A DNA stretch of 64,000 nt from CAYVVD01 sp964454975 (GTDB lineage: Bacteria > Bacteroidota > Ignavibacteria > Kapaibacteriales > UBA2268). The stretch spans positions 1 through 64,000 of the forward strand of contig CAYVVD010000013.1 in assembly GCA_964454975.1 (NCBI GenBank). Reading direction: 5' to 3'. Shown piece by piece: positions 42,527-51,453 of the stretch (its first letter is position 1; each line of letters opens with the position of its first letter). Below the pieces are notes generated by a model. The model searched no databases. It saw nothing but the letters and a program-made list of their open reading frames with translations, and was not told the origin of the DNA. The position numbers and the translations under genes are program-made.

Positions 42527-44542
42527 ATGGGAAAAAGCGCGTTTATCATTTTATTTCTTGCCGCGCTGAATATAACTACAACTGAAGCACAGCTCGACTC
42601 CTTTGAGCTACAGCCACGTTACGGCGGCTTGCTTCATTACAATCTTAATTTACACTCCAGCTCGTTCTCTAAGCTGCCGGGAGTACCAAGTTGCTGTCCC
42701 GAGTTTACGTCTGGATTTGGATCAGGATTTTCCTTTGGGGGGTTATTTGACTATCCTCTCGATTATGACTTAATGCTAAATTTCAGATTAATATATGGCA
42801 CTTACGGCGGCAGCTTCGAAGAGCTAGAGCCGGAAATTGTTCTGATTGACGGATTTGAGACACAAGGGAAATTTAAGCATGAATTAGATGCCTCAATCGG
42901 AGCTATTACAGGTGAATTTATGGCAGGCTACAGGTTATGGAGGGATTTGTTTGCACATGCCGGATTCAAGACAGGTTTTATGCTAAATGCAGATTATGAC
43001 CAGATAGAAACTGTTGCTGAACCATCAGACAGGGGCACTTTTGGGAATGGACGCAGTTACAGAAATGATACTTCCGGAAGCATTGACGAAGCCTCAGCTT
43101 TTCAATTCGGCATTAATGCCGGTGTCAGCTATGAATTGCCTTTGAATAAAGACAGGTATTTACTATTAGTTCCTGAGTTATATTACTCTTTTATGTTTAC
43201 TCCGGTTGTTAGCGGATATGACTGGTTCATACATACAATCAGGGCAGGTGTTGCCGTAAAATACAGGACACCTCCCCCGCCGCCGCCGCCGCCGCCACCA
43301 CCGGCAAATCCTCCTTTCCCGGGATTCAGGCCTCCTAAAGAGCCACCTACTCTTACTATTGCCATAGAAGCGATGGAAATAGACTCGAACGGGACAGGAG
43401 ATCACAATTTTAGTATTAGAATTGAGGACTTTGTATCGCTAAATATGCGTCCACTCCTAAATTATGTCTTTTTTGACTCTAATTCTGCTGCCATGCCCCC
43501 CAGGTATAAAAGGCTTAATCCCGACGATACATATGCTTTCGATCAAAGCGAATTAAAGGAAAAGAGAGCAATGGAAACATACTACCATGTGCTCAATATA
43601 TATGGAAGGAGGCTAAGAGATAACCCCGACACAAAAGTAACGCTGTATGGCTGTAATGCCCACACAGGAGCTGAGAAAGGCAACCTGGAACTATCCAGGA
43701 ACAGGGCTGAAACCGTGAGGGATTACCTCCGGGACGTTTGGGGAATTGAAGAGGAAAGGCTAAATGTCAGATGGAGGAACCTGCCTGACAACTACTCCAA
43801 TACCGAAGAGGAAGAAGGAAGGGAAGAAAACCGGCGCGTTGAAATACTTACTAATGATTTCGAGCTGAGCGAACCTGTAATTACGATTGATACAATGCGA
43901 GTGCTTTCAGCCTCTAAAATCCGATTTATGACGGAGGTTGAATCCGAGGTGGGTATTCGCGATTGGAAGGTTGTGGCAATGCAGGACCGCAAGGAATTGA
44001 TAGCATGGGAAGGAGAAGGAATTCCTCCTGAAGATTTGTACTGGGAGGTCAATAACGAGAGCGCATCCGCCCCGTTAAAAGGCGGCCTTGTATATTATTA
44101 TATGACTGTTACAGATAACCTCGGCCAAATTGCAACTACGCAGAAGCACCGGATGCCGATTGAACAACTTACGGTTGACAGAAAAAGGCTCGAAAGGCGG
44201 CAGGACAAAGAATTTGAATATTACCGGCTAATACTTTTTGATTATGGCAGGTCTTCACTCGGAAGCGAACACCGGAAGGTTGTGGATATAGTCCGCGACA
44301 GAGTAACCGAAGATGCCAAAGTTTTTATTTACGGTCACACAGACAGCATGGGCGAAGAGGAAATAAACCAGAAAATCTCCCAGCGACGTGCTGATGCCGT
44401 TGCACGCAGGCTTAATATCAGGGATGCAATTGTAGAAGGCGTCGGAGAGTCCGACCTGCTTTATGATAATTCTCTTCCCGAAGGTCGTTTCTATTGCAGA
44501 ACTGTTATGATTACCATTGAAACACCGGTTGTTGATAACTGA
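42527..44542 (+). CDS. Outer-membrane protein with two OmpA-like domains
   Basis: A 671-residue protein. It has a signal peptide (about 1-21), an N-terminal barrel-like region (to about 245) and a linker with 11 consecutive prolines (about 247-257). The first OmpA-like peptidoglycan-binding domain (about 305-450) has L-N-Y-V-F-F-D-S-N-S, N-L-E-L-S-R-N-R-A-E-T-V and N-R-R-V-E-I. A beta domain (about 455-555) separates it from a second OmpA-like domain (about 560-665) with L-I-L-F-D-Y-G-R-S, Y-G-H-T-D-S-M-G and S-Q-R-R-A-D-A-V. I infer that it anchors the outer membrane to peptidoglycan. ATG 42527 follows ggagaaagc. The M20 gene starts 16 bases later. Confidence 0.85.
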   Translation: MGKSAFIILFLAALNITTTEAQLDSFELQPRYGGLLHYNLNLHSSSFSKLPGVPSCCPEFTSGFGSGFSFGGLFDYPLDYDLMLNFRLIYGTYGGSFEELEPEIVLIDGFETQGKFKHELDASIGAITGEFMAGYRLWRDLFAHAGFKTGFMLNADYDQIETVAEPSDRGTFGNGRSYRNDTSGSIDEASAFQFGINAGVSYELPLNKDRYLLLVPELYYSFMFTPVVSGYDWFIHTIRAGVAVKYRTPPPPPPPPPPPANPPFPGFRPPKEPPTLTIAIEAMEIDSNGTGDHNFSIRIEDFVSLNMRPLLNYVFFDSNSAAMPPRYKRLNPDDTYAFDQSELKEKRAMETYYHVLNIYGRRLRDNPDTKVTLYGCNAHTGAEKGNLELSRNRAETVRDYLRDVWGIEEERLNVRWRNLPDNYSNTEEEEGREENRRVEILTNDFELSEPVITIDTMRVLSASKIRFMTEVESEVGIRDWKVVAMQDRKELIAWEGEGIPPEDLYWEVNNESASAPLKGGLVYYYMTVTDNLGQIATTQKHRMPIEQLTVDRKRLERRQDKEFEYYRLILFDYGRSSLGSEHRKVVDIVRDRVTEDAKVFIYGHTDSMGEEEINQKISQRRADAVARRLNIRDAIVEGVGESDLLYDNSLPEGRFYCRTVMITIETPVVDN

Positions 44543-44558
44543 TACACAGGAGATTAAA

Positions 44559-45926
44559 TTGGAAAATGTTCTTAATTATATCGAAAACAACAAGGAAAAG
44601 CATCTTAGCGAGCTTTTTGAGCTTCTGAGCATTAAAAGCATCAGCAGCCTGCCTGAACATGACGGCGACACTTTAGATGCTGCAGAATGGATGGTGAACA
44701 ACATTAAATCCATTGGAATCAGCAATGTTGAATTGCATGAAACCAAGGGCCATCCGGTAATTTTTGCAGAAAGAATCGAGAACCCTTCTTTTGAAACGGT
44801 TCTTATTTACGGTCATTACGATGTACAACCTGTTGACCCCCTAGATTTATGGCATTCAGACCCCTTCAAACCAGAAATACGTGATGGGAAAATATACTGC
44901 CGTGGTTCTTCTGACGACAAGGGACAGCTTTTTGCTCATATCAAGGCTTTGGAAGCAATTCTGGCGACCAACGGCAATCTGCCGGTTAATATTAAGCTGT
45001 TAATCGAAGGAGAGGAGGAATGCGGCAGCGATAACCTTGAACATTTTATTAGAGCGAACACAGAGAAGCTGAAATGCGATCTTGTGCTTATCTCTGACAC
45101 TGAATGGTTTTCGGAGGAACTACCTTCAATTTGTTACAGCCTCCGCGGAATCAGCTACGTTGAAGTGTATGTAAAAGGGCCAAACCGCGACCTGCATTCA
45201 GGCACCTACGGTGGTGCTGTGGACAACCCTATTAACGTTCTTTGCAATATGATTGCCAGACTCAAAGATAATTACGGAAAAATAACCATCCCCGGTTTTT
45301 ATGACGATGTTGCAGAACTAACCGAAGAAGAGCGAAAGGGATTCCTTGAACTACCCTTTGACCTTGATGCATATAAAAAAGATCTTGATATAGCTGAAGT
45401 TTATGGCGAGAATGGATATACAACAATTGAGCGTGCCTCGGGCAGGCCTACTCTTGATATCAACGGAATCAAAGGTGGATTCATTGGAAGCGGAGCCAAG
45501 ACGGTTTTGCCTTCTGAAGCAAGCGCAAAAATATCAATGCGGCTTGTTCCAAATCAAAATGCCAGTGATATTACCGGGAAAATATCACGTTATCTAAAAG
45601 AAATAGCGCCTGCAACTGTTAAGGTTGAAGTCAGTGTTTTGCATGGCGGCAATCCGGTGATGGTTCCGAGAGACGGGAAAGGCGTGAAAGCTGCCACCAC
45701 TGCAATGGAAAAGGCATTCGGCAAAACACCTGCATTCACTCGTGAGGGGGGCTCAATACCAATTGTTGAGTTGTTTGGCCTGGAGCTGAATGCTCCTACC
45801 GTGCTAATGGCATTCGGACTTCCCGGTGACAATATCCATTCGCCCAATGAGAGCTTTGCTTTAGCTAATTATCATGGTGGGATAAAAGCTTCAGTCTTAT
45901 TTTTTGATGAATATATAAAGTTGTAA
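44559..45926 (+). CDS. M20 family metallopeptidase (dipeptidase)
   Basis: A 455-residue zinc dipeptidase of the CNDP/PepV-like M20 group. The metal ligands are visible: Y-G-H-Y-D-V-Q-P, S-S-D-D-K-G-Q, the catalytic I-E-G-E-E-E-C-G-S, S-D-T-E-W-F and a late N-I-H-S-P-N-E. A dimerisation domain occupies about 205-330, with H-S-G-T-Y-G-G. The start is TTG 44559, chosen because caggaga lies six bases upstream. An earlier in-frame TTG/ATG would overlap the OmpA gene with no such site. It has no signal peptide, so it is cytosolic. Confidence 0.9.
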   Translation: MENVLNYIENNKEKHLSELFELLSIKSISSLPEHDGDTLDAAEWMVNNIKSIGISNVELHETKGHPVIFAERIENPSFETVLIYGHYDVQPVDPLDLWHSDPFKPEIRDGKIYCRGSSDDKGQLFAHIKALEAILATNGNLPVNIKLLIEGEEECGSDNLEHFIRANTEKLKCDLVLISDTEWFSEELPSICYSLRGISYVEVYVKGPNRDLHSGTYGGAVDNPINVLCNMIARLKDNYGKITIPGFYDDVAELTEEERKGFLELPFDLDAYKKDLDIAEVYGENGYTTIERASGRPTLDINGIKGGFIGSGAKTVLPSEASAKISMRLVPNQNASDITGKISRYLKEIAPATVKVEVSVLHGGNPVMVPRDGKGVKAATTAMEKAFGKTPAFTREGGSIPIVELFGLELNAPTVLMAFGLPGDNIHSPNESFALANYHGGIKASVLFFDEYIKL

Positions 45927-46130
45927 ACATATGTAATATCTGAAATAGATAATTATGGCAGTAGAATTTGAAAATCAGCTTAATGTGTAAATAAAAAAAG
46001 GATTTTATATTTTTAATTTTCACTTCATTTTCACATTTTTAATGAATTCATTTTTCTGCGAGGGCAAAAAAGCCCTATCTTCCCATGAATAAACAGGAAA
46101 TCGGTTTGAATCAACTTGCAAGGAGAATTT

Positions 46131-48173
46131 ATGGCTGACGAAAGAAATTTTGTACCTTTTGTGTCCGGCGATACGAACATGGCCGAATTCACAGTGCGCG
46201 CCTTGCTTATCGGCCTTGTGCTGGCCGTTGTGCTGGGAGCTGCTAACGCATATCTCGGCCTTAAAGCAGGTATGACAATCGCTGCTACCTACCCTGCAGC
46301 GGTTATTGGCATGGCATTACTAAAAATATTCCGCGGTTCTATACTTGAAGAGAACTTTACCAGGACGGTAGGTTCTATTGGCGAGTCAGTGGCTGCGGGT
46401 GCGATTTTTACTCTACCGGCATTCTTTATTGCCGGAATCTGGGTACCATTTGATACTGCAGAAAATTACATCACAGCAACATTAATCTTAGTGTTTGGCG
46501 GTATCCTCGGTATCATGTTTGTTGCGCTATTGCGGCGTGTAATGGTTGACGACAGGGATCTTCCATTCCCCGAATCGGTAGCCGCGTCAGAAATCCACAA
46601 ATCTGGACGTTCAGGTGGAGGAGGCTCAAAATTCCTCTTTGGCGCTATGATTGGCGGTGGTATTGTAAAGATTTTAACTCAATTACATATAATCCCCCAC
46701 ATCTGGGAGAAATTTATTGCTTTTGGTTCTAAAACAATCACCGGCACTAAGTTCCTTGGTTCAGGCGGTTTGTTCCTGAGCTCTCCCGGTGTTAGCCCGG
46801 CTTATATGGGGGTAGGCTACATTATAGGCCCCCGGCTTGCATCACTGAACTTTTCAGGCGGTATGATTGCATGGGGCTTGCTCGCACCAATTATTCTATA
46901 TTTCATTACTCCTCACATTGATTATGAAGCATGGGCTTCGCTCCTTTCAATTGCTAAAGGCTGGACGATTGGCGAAGCAATGGAAAGAGTTCAGAGTCCC
47001 GAATTTCAGATAATTGAAGTCTGGAAATACATTGTAAGGCCGATTGCAATCGGTGGTATGCTTATCGGAGCTTCTTATACATTGTTTATGATGCGAAAAA
47101 GCCTTATCGCAGGTATTGCCCGTTCAATTAACGACGTAAAAAAAGCAGCTTCCGGCGCCGGCGATATTTCTGAGCGTACTGAAAAAGACCTGCCATTTAC
47201 ATGGATTATGATTGGTATCCTTATTGTGGCAATCGCCACCTTCCTTATTACATTCATGATATTTGAAACATCATTCCTTGTAGCCTTTGTTGCCGCAACA
47301 TTAATGATTATCCTTGCTTTCTTCTTTGCAGCGGTTTCAGGTTACCTTGTGGGTATAATGGGTTCAAGTAACAACCCGATTTCCGGCTTAACACTTACTG
47401 CTCTTGTTGTAACAGCGCTTATTCTTGTGGCTCTCGGTGTAACAGCCGAATCAGGCGGTGTGGCTGCTGTTCTTGGAGTAGCGGCAATTGTATGCGTCTC
47501 GGCAGCTGTTGCAGGCGAAATGCTCCAAGACCTGAAGGCCGGTCATATTCTCGGCGGTACTCCATGGAAGATGCAGATTGGCGACATAATCGGTGTTGTC
47601 CTTTCAGGCATTGTAATGTTCGGTGTTCTTGTAATTCTAAACGAGGGCGATATCAACATGGGTATCAACCAGGGGTACGAGGGAGGTTTTGGTTCACGTA
47701 ACTTGTCCGCTCCGCAGGCCGGGCTGATGGCAATACTTTCGCAGGGTATTGTAGGTGGTGAAATGGCATGGCCCCTCATCATCGTAGGAATGTTGATGGG
47801 TATTGCTTTCATACTTATGCAGGTGAAAAGCCCTATGCTTGTTTCCGTTGGTATGTACCTCCCGCTCGAAACTACATTCGCAATTTTTGTTGGCGGCCTT
47901 ATCAAAGGGATCGTTGACATGATACAGAAATCAAAAGGTTTTGCCGAAGGCCAGCTTATGCGAATTGAAAACGTAGGCGTGTTGCTTGCATCAGGCTTGA
48001 TAGCCGGCGAAGCACTGATGGGACTTCTATTTGCAGGCCTCGCCTTTGCGGAGATTGATATTCCGCAACTATGGCCGGGCTCGCCATTCTTCCTCAGTTT
48101 GATAGTGCTTGGAATAATCGCATGGATACTTATCCAGGTTCCGATGAAAAATGCAGGCGCTGCTGAAGAATAA
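46131..48173 (+). CDS. OPT family oligopeptide transporter
   Basis: A 680-residue membrane protein with about 14-16 hydrophobic segments. The family start is F-T-V-R-A-L-L-I-G-L-V-L-A-V-V-L-G-A-A-N-A-Y-L-G-L-K-A-G, with N-x-Y-L-x-L-x-x-G being the OPT signature. S-G-Y-L-V-G-I-M-G-S-S-N-N-P-I-S-G lies in the second half. OPT proteins are secondary transporters of oligopeptides or metal chelates. ATG 46131 follows caaggagaattt; a TTG 15 bases upstream is less likely. Its location after a dipeptidase gene suggests peptide uptake and use, but the 204-base gap allows separate transcription. Confidence 0.92.
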   Translation: MADERNFVPFVSGDTNMAEFTVRALLIGLVLAVVLGAANAYLGLKAGMTIAATYPAAVIGMALLKIFRGSILEENFTRTVGSIGESVAAGAIFTLPAFFIAGIWVPFDTAENYITATLILVFGGILGIMFVALLRRVMVDDRDLPFPESVAASEIHKSGRSGGGGSKFLFGAMIGGGIVKILTQLHIIPHIWEKFIAFGSKTITGTKFLGSGGLFLSSPGVSPAYMGVGYIIGPRLASLNFSGGMIAWGLLAPIILYFITPHIDYEAWASLLSIAKGWTIGEAMERVQSPEFQIIEVWKYIVRPIAIGGMLIGASYTLFMMRKSLIAGIARSINDVKKAASGAGDISERTEKDLPFTWIMIGILIVAIATFLITFMIFETSFLVAFVAATLMIILAFFFAAVSGYLVGIMGSSNNPISGLTLTALVVTALILVALGVTAESGGVAAVLGVAAIVCVSAAVAGEMLQDLKAGHILGGTPWKMQIGDIIGVVLSGIVMFGVLVILNEGDINMGINQGYEGGFGSRNLSAPQAGLMAILSQGIVGGEMAWPLIIVGMLMGIAFILMQVKSPMLVSVGMYLPLETTFAIFVGGLIKGIVDMIQKSKGFAEGQLMRIENVGVLLASGLIAGEALMGLLFAGLAFAEIDIPQLWPGSPFFLSLIVLGIIAWILIQVPMKNAGAAEE

Positions 48174-48194
48174 TATGATGGCTTAACTAAATTG

Positions 48195-48222
48195 AAAAGG
48201 CTGCTTCGGCAGCCTTTTTTTT
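48195..48222 (+). terminator. Terminator of the OPT transporter gene
   Basis: aaaaggctgc and gcagcctttt form a perfect stem with a stable ttcg tetraloop, followed by eight T. Confidence 0.88.
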
Positions 48223-48640
48223 GAATAGTGAAGAATGAAAAAAAATGATCTCATTACCCGGACACAGAAAATGATTAATTCTTGTCGCCAAAACAGCTTG
48301 TAATCACTTGGGTTAGGGTATTCAACTTGCTGATGCAGGTGCACTAACAGAACTTCACCACGAGAATACCCTTAACCACTAGGTAATATTTAAGCCGCTA
48401 CATTGCAGGAATGCTTTACACGAGATGTTCAGTACAGATTTCGCCCGTGCAGAAATGGAATGTATCATCGAGAATAAATTTGAATACGGCGAGTGAGCAG
48501 TCCCTGAGTGGCTTGATCCGCCGGGGCTTTGCGGCTGTGGCTTTTTTCATGTTGTTCAGGGAAAGATAAAATCCCACCTCGGTCACCGGGATAAGCCGGT
48601 ATTCCTCCCGCAGCCCAATCTGCCGCAGTTAGAAAAATGA
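48223..48640. other. 418-base intergenic region with inverted repeat and short open frames
   Basis: No recognised gene. A near-perfect inverted repeat (agggtattc at 48315-48323, gaataccct at 48364-48372) encloses 40 bases. Two overlapping short frames are open: plus strand 48411-48569 (52 residues) and minus strand 48416-48550 (44 residues, basic start K-K-A-T-A-A-K-P-R-R). Neither resembles a family I know. The right half is more GC-rich than its surroundings. Confidence 0.5.
48313..48373. repeat. Inverted repeat, 9-10 bp arms
   Basis: ttagggtattc and gaatacccttaa flank a 40-base loop, so a large stem-loop RNA could form. No T-run follows. Confidence 0.55.
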
Positions 48641-48664
48641 AAAAGCCCGGGTTACCGGGCTTTT
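48641..48664 (-). terminator. Terminator of tRNA-Leu
   Basis: aaaagcccgg and ccgggctttt form a perfect 10-bp stem with a four-base loop. On the minus strand it directly follows the tRNA and is followed by T-rich sequence. Confidence 0.82.
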
Positions 48665-48665
48665 G

Positions 48666-48748
48666 TGCGGAAGGGGGGACTCGAACCCCCACGCCCGTAG
48701 GGCACCACCCCCTCAAGATGGCGCGTCTACCAATTCCGCCACTTCCGC
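48666..48748 (-). tRNA. tRNA-Leu (anticodon GAG)
   Basis: Read on the minus strand: acceptor stem gcggaag/cttccgc with discriminator A, D arm with ggtagacgcg, anticodon loop ttgaggg giving GAG, a long variable arm (gtgccctacgggcgt) typical of class II tRNAs, and T arm ggttcgagtcc. CCA is not encoded. Confidence 0.94.
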
Positions 48749-48761
48749 AGAGCAGGGACTA

Positions 48762-48769
48762 CAAAAATA
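48762..48769 (-). promoter_or_regulatory. -7 box upstream of tRNA-Leu
   Basis: TATTTTTG on the minus strand, 13 bases before the tRNA 5' end, matches TAnnTTTG. No TTTG is found at the expected -33 spacing, so the site is tentative. Confidence 0.4.
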
Positions 48770-48854
48770 CAGTTATTACTCAAATTTAAAAAGTAATTTC
48801 TTTGGTTGTAAAGCTCATAGAACTCTAATTTTCTTCCATCCGTGAATCTCTCCC

Positions 48855-48886
48855 TTTTCGCAATTGCTAACCTTTTGCTATCTTTA
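48855..48886 (+). promoter_or_regulatory. Possible promoter of the DUF3108 gene
   Basis: TTTT (48855-48858), 20 bases, TATCTTTA (48879-48886). Each half has one mismatch to the Bacteroidota consensus. It is about 32 bases before the ATG. Confidence 0.35.
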
Positions 48887-48918
48887 GCGTACTTTAAAGT
48901 AGGAAGAACGTTTTGTTT

Positions 48919-49755
48919 ATGAGAAAATCACTTTTTATATCGTTAGTAGTAATTGTCGCGCTGGGCGGGGCTTCTTCGCTTCAATCAAATCCCGACGGAA
49001 AGGTATTGCCACGGGATAAAGTAAAGCCTATGAAGAAAGACTTCCGTTATGTGGAAAATGAAGCCTATGGCCTTGGCGAGAAGCTCGAATACGAGGTAGG
49101 CTACCAGTTTATTACTGCAGGTACCGGGTACTTTCATATACAGCCCGAGCCGATTGAACGATATGGCAGGAAAGCCTTTGACGTCCGTTTCCTTGTGCGC
49201 TCACTTCAGAGCCTGGAGTGGCTCTACCGTGTTCGGGATTTCTACAGGTCAGTGATTGACATCGGCGGGATATTCCCCTGGGAGTTCGAGCAGAAAATAC
49301 GTGAGGGCAAGTATAAACGAGACTTTAAAGCGTATTTTGACCAGTTCAACAACAAGGCCTTTGCAGGTGATGACGAACATGACACTCCTGAGTACGTGCA
49401 TGATATTGTCTCTGCCTTTTACTATGTTCGCACGCTTAACCTGGGAAGCATGAGGAATGATTCTACTTTTTATATGAAGAACTTCTTCGGTGATACAACA
49501 TACAATCTCGGTGTAAAAATTCTCGGCAGGCAAACAATTGAAGTTGAAGCAGGTAAATTCAGGTGCATAGTAATCGAGCCTTTAGTGATGGAAGGCGGAC
49601 TGTTTAAAAATGAAGGCAACATATATATCTGGCTGAGCGATGACGACAGGAAGATACCCGTCAAAGTCGCAACTAAAGTATTAATAGGCGAAGTGAGCGC
49701 CGAACTCGTAAGGTACAGCGGCCTGCGCGGCCCTCTTAAAGCAAAACTGGAGTAG
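48919..49755 (+). CDS. DUF3108 domain exported protein
   Basis: A 278-residue protein with a signal peptide (about 1-22). The domain starts with F-x-x-G-E-K-L-E-Y-E-V-G-Y, G-T-G-Y-F-H-I and R-S-L-Q-S-L-E-W-L-Y-R-V-R-D and ends with the long antiparallel strands E-G-N-I-Y-I-W-L-S-D-D. This is the DUF3108 fold, a lipocalin/LolB-like barrel of unknown role in the envelope. The start may be TTG 48913, which is better spaced from aggaag, or ATG 48919. It is followed four bases later by a LolA-like gene, suggesting joint work in lipoprotein or lipid handling. Confidence 0.78.
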   Translation: MRKSLFISLVVIVALGGASSLQSNPDGKVLPRDKVKPMKKDFRYVENEAYGLGEKLEYEVGYQFITAGTGYFHIQPEPIERYGRKAFDVRFLVRSLQSLEWLYRVRDFYRSVIDIGGIFPWEFEQKIREGKYKRDFKAYFDQFNNKAFAGDDEHDTPEYVHDIVSAFYYVRTLNLGSMRNDSTFYMKNFFGDTTYNLGVKILGRQTIEVEAGKFRCIVIEPLVMEGGLFKNEGNIYIWLSDDDRKIPVKVATKVLIGEVSAELVRYSGLRGPLKAKLE

Positions 49756-49759
49756 AAAA

Positions 49760-50359
49760 ATGAAAACTCTCATATTATTGATCGCCGCATCTGCATTGCT
49801 TTTTGCCCAGGCTTCCAAAGAAGCTGTTTTTAACAAGCTGAAAACAAAGTACCAGAATATTAATTCCATTGAAATCGAATTTCATGCCGAAGCAGACCCG
49901 CGAATTTCAGGGATTCTTAAAGCTGAACTCGGAAATAAATATTTCCTCGATTTTGAGGATAAAATAATTACCAGCAACGGGGAAAACATCTATAATTTTC
50001 GTAAACCTGAAAATCTGCTGATTGTGAGCAAATACGGCGAAGCAAACCAGGCTTTTGCGTTCGAAAAATTCTTTTTCCGTTTCCTGGAAGAGTATAAGCC
50101 TATAAGCCTTGCAAAAATCTCCGCATCAAGCAAAGGGAATTACCTGAAACTTCTACTTGAACATGAGAAATTCGGAAAAGAAGGGCAGGTAGAGCTAAGG
50201 CTCGACCCTAAAAATTATTCTGTTACCGGTGTTGGATTCTCAATTGGTGAAGTTTTTAACTTGCTGATTATTGATAAAATAAGTGTAAATAAAAAATTCA
50301 AGGACGAAATCTTTACATTCGAGCCATTTGAAGATACTGAAGTAATGAACTTCGATTAA
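49760..50359 (+). CDS. LolA-like outer membrane lipoprotein carrier
   Basis: A 199-residue periplasmic protein with a signal peptide (about 1-17). A helix with F-N-K-L-K-T-K-Y-Q-N-I-N-S-I-E-I-E-F is followed by the unclosed barrel strands G-x-L-K-A-E-L and K-Y-F-L-D-F, D-K-I-I-T-S-N-G-E-N-I-Y-N-F, and later L-R-L-D-P-K-N-Y-S-V. This matches the LolA family, which ferries lipoproteins across the periplasm. Its stop overlaps the stop of a convergent gene by four bases. The assignment is by pattern, as LolA sequences diverge widely. Confidence 0.75.
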   Translation: MKTLILLIAASALLFAQASKEAVFNKLKTKYQNINSIEIEFHAEADPRISGILKAELGNKYFLDFEDKIITSNGENIYNFRKPENLLIVSKYGEANQAFAFEKFFFRFLEEYKPISLAKISASSKGNYLKLLLEHEKFGKEGQVELRLDPKNYSVTGVGFSIGEVFNLLIIDKISVNKKFKDEIFTFEPFEDTEVMNFD

Positions 50360-51453
50360 TGAATTTTACCCCGAGCAGTTACCTTATATTCATCAACAAT
50401 CAAACCCTTTTCTACAAGGTATGCCTTTTCATGCATATTGCAGGTATTGCAAGCGTGGTTTGGAATTATTTCAACGATATCACCGATTTTATAATCACCG
50501 GCCGGATTTTCAATTACACCATGCTCTTCGGAAAGACGGCTTATGTAATCCCCAGTAGCAGGGATATAGCCAAATCCTTTTGCCTTATCTTTACCATGAG
50601 CACCGGTATCATTTGTTAAGGTTTTACTTCCGGAATCCAATACAATCCGGTTGCTGTGCACGCCTATTACACACGCCAACACCCGTAATGCACATTGATT
50701 TATTTCAGCAACACCAAGCGATACCTGTATCATATCATTGAAAACATAGTTTCCCGGACGCAACTCTGTAACACCGCTGACAGTAGGGCTGAATTTAGCT
50801 GCAGGAGTTGATCCCACACTTATTTCTTTAACATTTACGCCGTTTTCACCCAAGTAATAAGAAATATTTATCAATTTTTGTGAGGCAGCAATCCCAATCT
50901 TTTTTATTTCCTCGATTGAATCAGTTCCATAAACGCTGCCTTCATGTGTAAGCAAACCTGCAAGATTGATCCCATTTTCAGAATCAATTAACTTAGCAAG
51001 CGCCAATGCATCATTTTCGTTCTCCACGCCGTTCCGGTTTAATCCTGTGTTTACTTCTATATATACTTCTGCAACAGAACTGTTTGCTGCAAAACACTCA
51101 GCCAGAGATTTTATTCCCATTTCAGAATCTACTGTGCAGGTGAGTCGCATTACTTTTTTTGAAAGCTCAAAGTATCTCTCAATCCTCTTTTCACCAATTA
51201 TCAGATTGGCAATCTGTATGTTATTAAATCCTGCAGAAACGAATACCTCAGCTTCGCTTACCTTTGCACAGGCAATTCCACAAGCGCCATCTCCTTGTTG
51301 CATTTCAGCAAGTTTCGGCATCTTGTGTGTTTTTATATGCGGGCGTAGGATAACACCATTTTCTCCTGCATACTCTTGCATACGCTCAAGGTTTTTAATT
51401 AAAACCTGTCTGAGAATTATTAGTGCAGGAGTTTCGGTTTCAGTTAATTTCAT
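50356..51453 (-). CDS. PLP enzyme, D-threonine aldolase/D-serine dehydratase-like
   Basis: A 365-residue fold-type III PLP enzyme. The PLP Lys41 lies in R-P-H-I-K-T-H-K near the N-terminus, the site of alanine-racemase-fold D-threonine aldolases and DSD1-type D-serine dehydratases. A metal site N-H-A-C-N-T-C lies near residue 335, as in those families. Substrate choice between D-Thr, D-Ser and related D-3-hydroxy amino acids cannot be decided. It is the last gene of the chemosensory operon and its start overlaps cheB by 14 bases. Confidence 0.82.
   Translation of the reverse strand: MKLTETETPALIILRQVLIKNLERMQEYAGENGVILRPHIKTHKMPKLAEMQQGDGACGIACAKVSEAEVFVSAGFNNIQIANLIIGEKRIERYFELSKKVMRLTCTVDSEMGIKSLAECFAANSSVAEVYIEVNTGLNRNGVENENDALALAKLIDSENGINLAGLLTHEGSVYGTDSIEEIKKIGIAASQKLINISYYLGENGVNVKEISVGSTPAAKFSPTVSGVTELRPGNYVFNDMIQVSLGVAEINQCALRVLACVIGVHSNRIVLDSGSKTLTNDTGAHGKDKAKGFGYIPATGDYISRLSEEHGVIENPAGDYKIGDIVEIIPNHACNTCNMHEKAYLVEKGLIVDEYKVTARGKIH

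Noticed and set aside
43178..43405. Minus-strand frames with Gly- or Arg-rich products
   Set aside because: They are the reverse of the polyproline linker of the OmpA-family protein.
46061..46076. agggc...gccct stem upstream of the OPT transporter as a terminator
   Set aside because: The stem is only five pairs and is not followed by a T-run; it lies just upstream of the start and may be incidental.
48465..48716. Minus-strand open frame of 83 codons
   Set aside because: It runs through most of tRNA-Leu(GAG) and its terminator, so it is not a gene.
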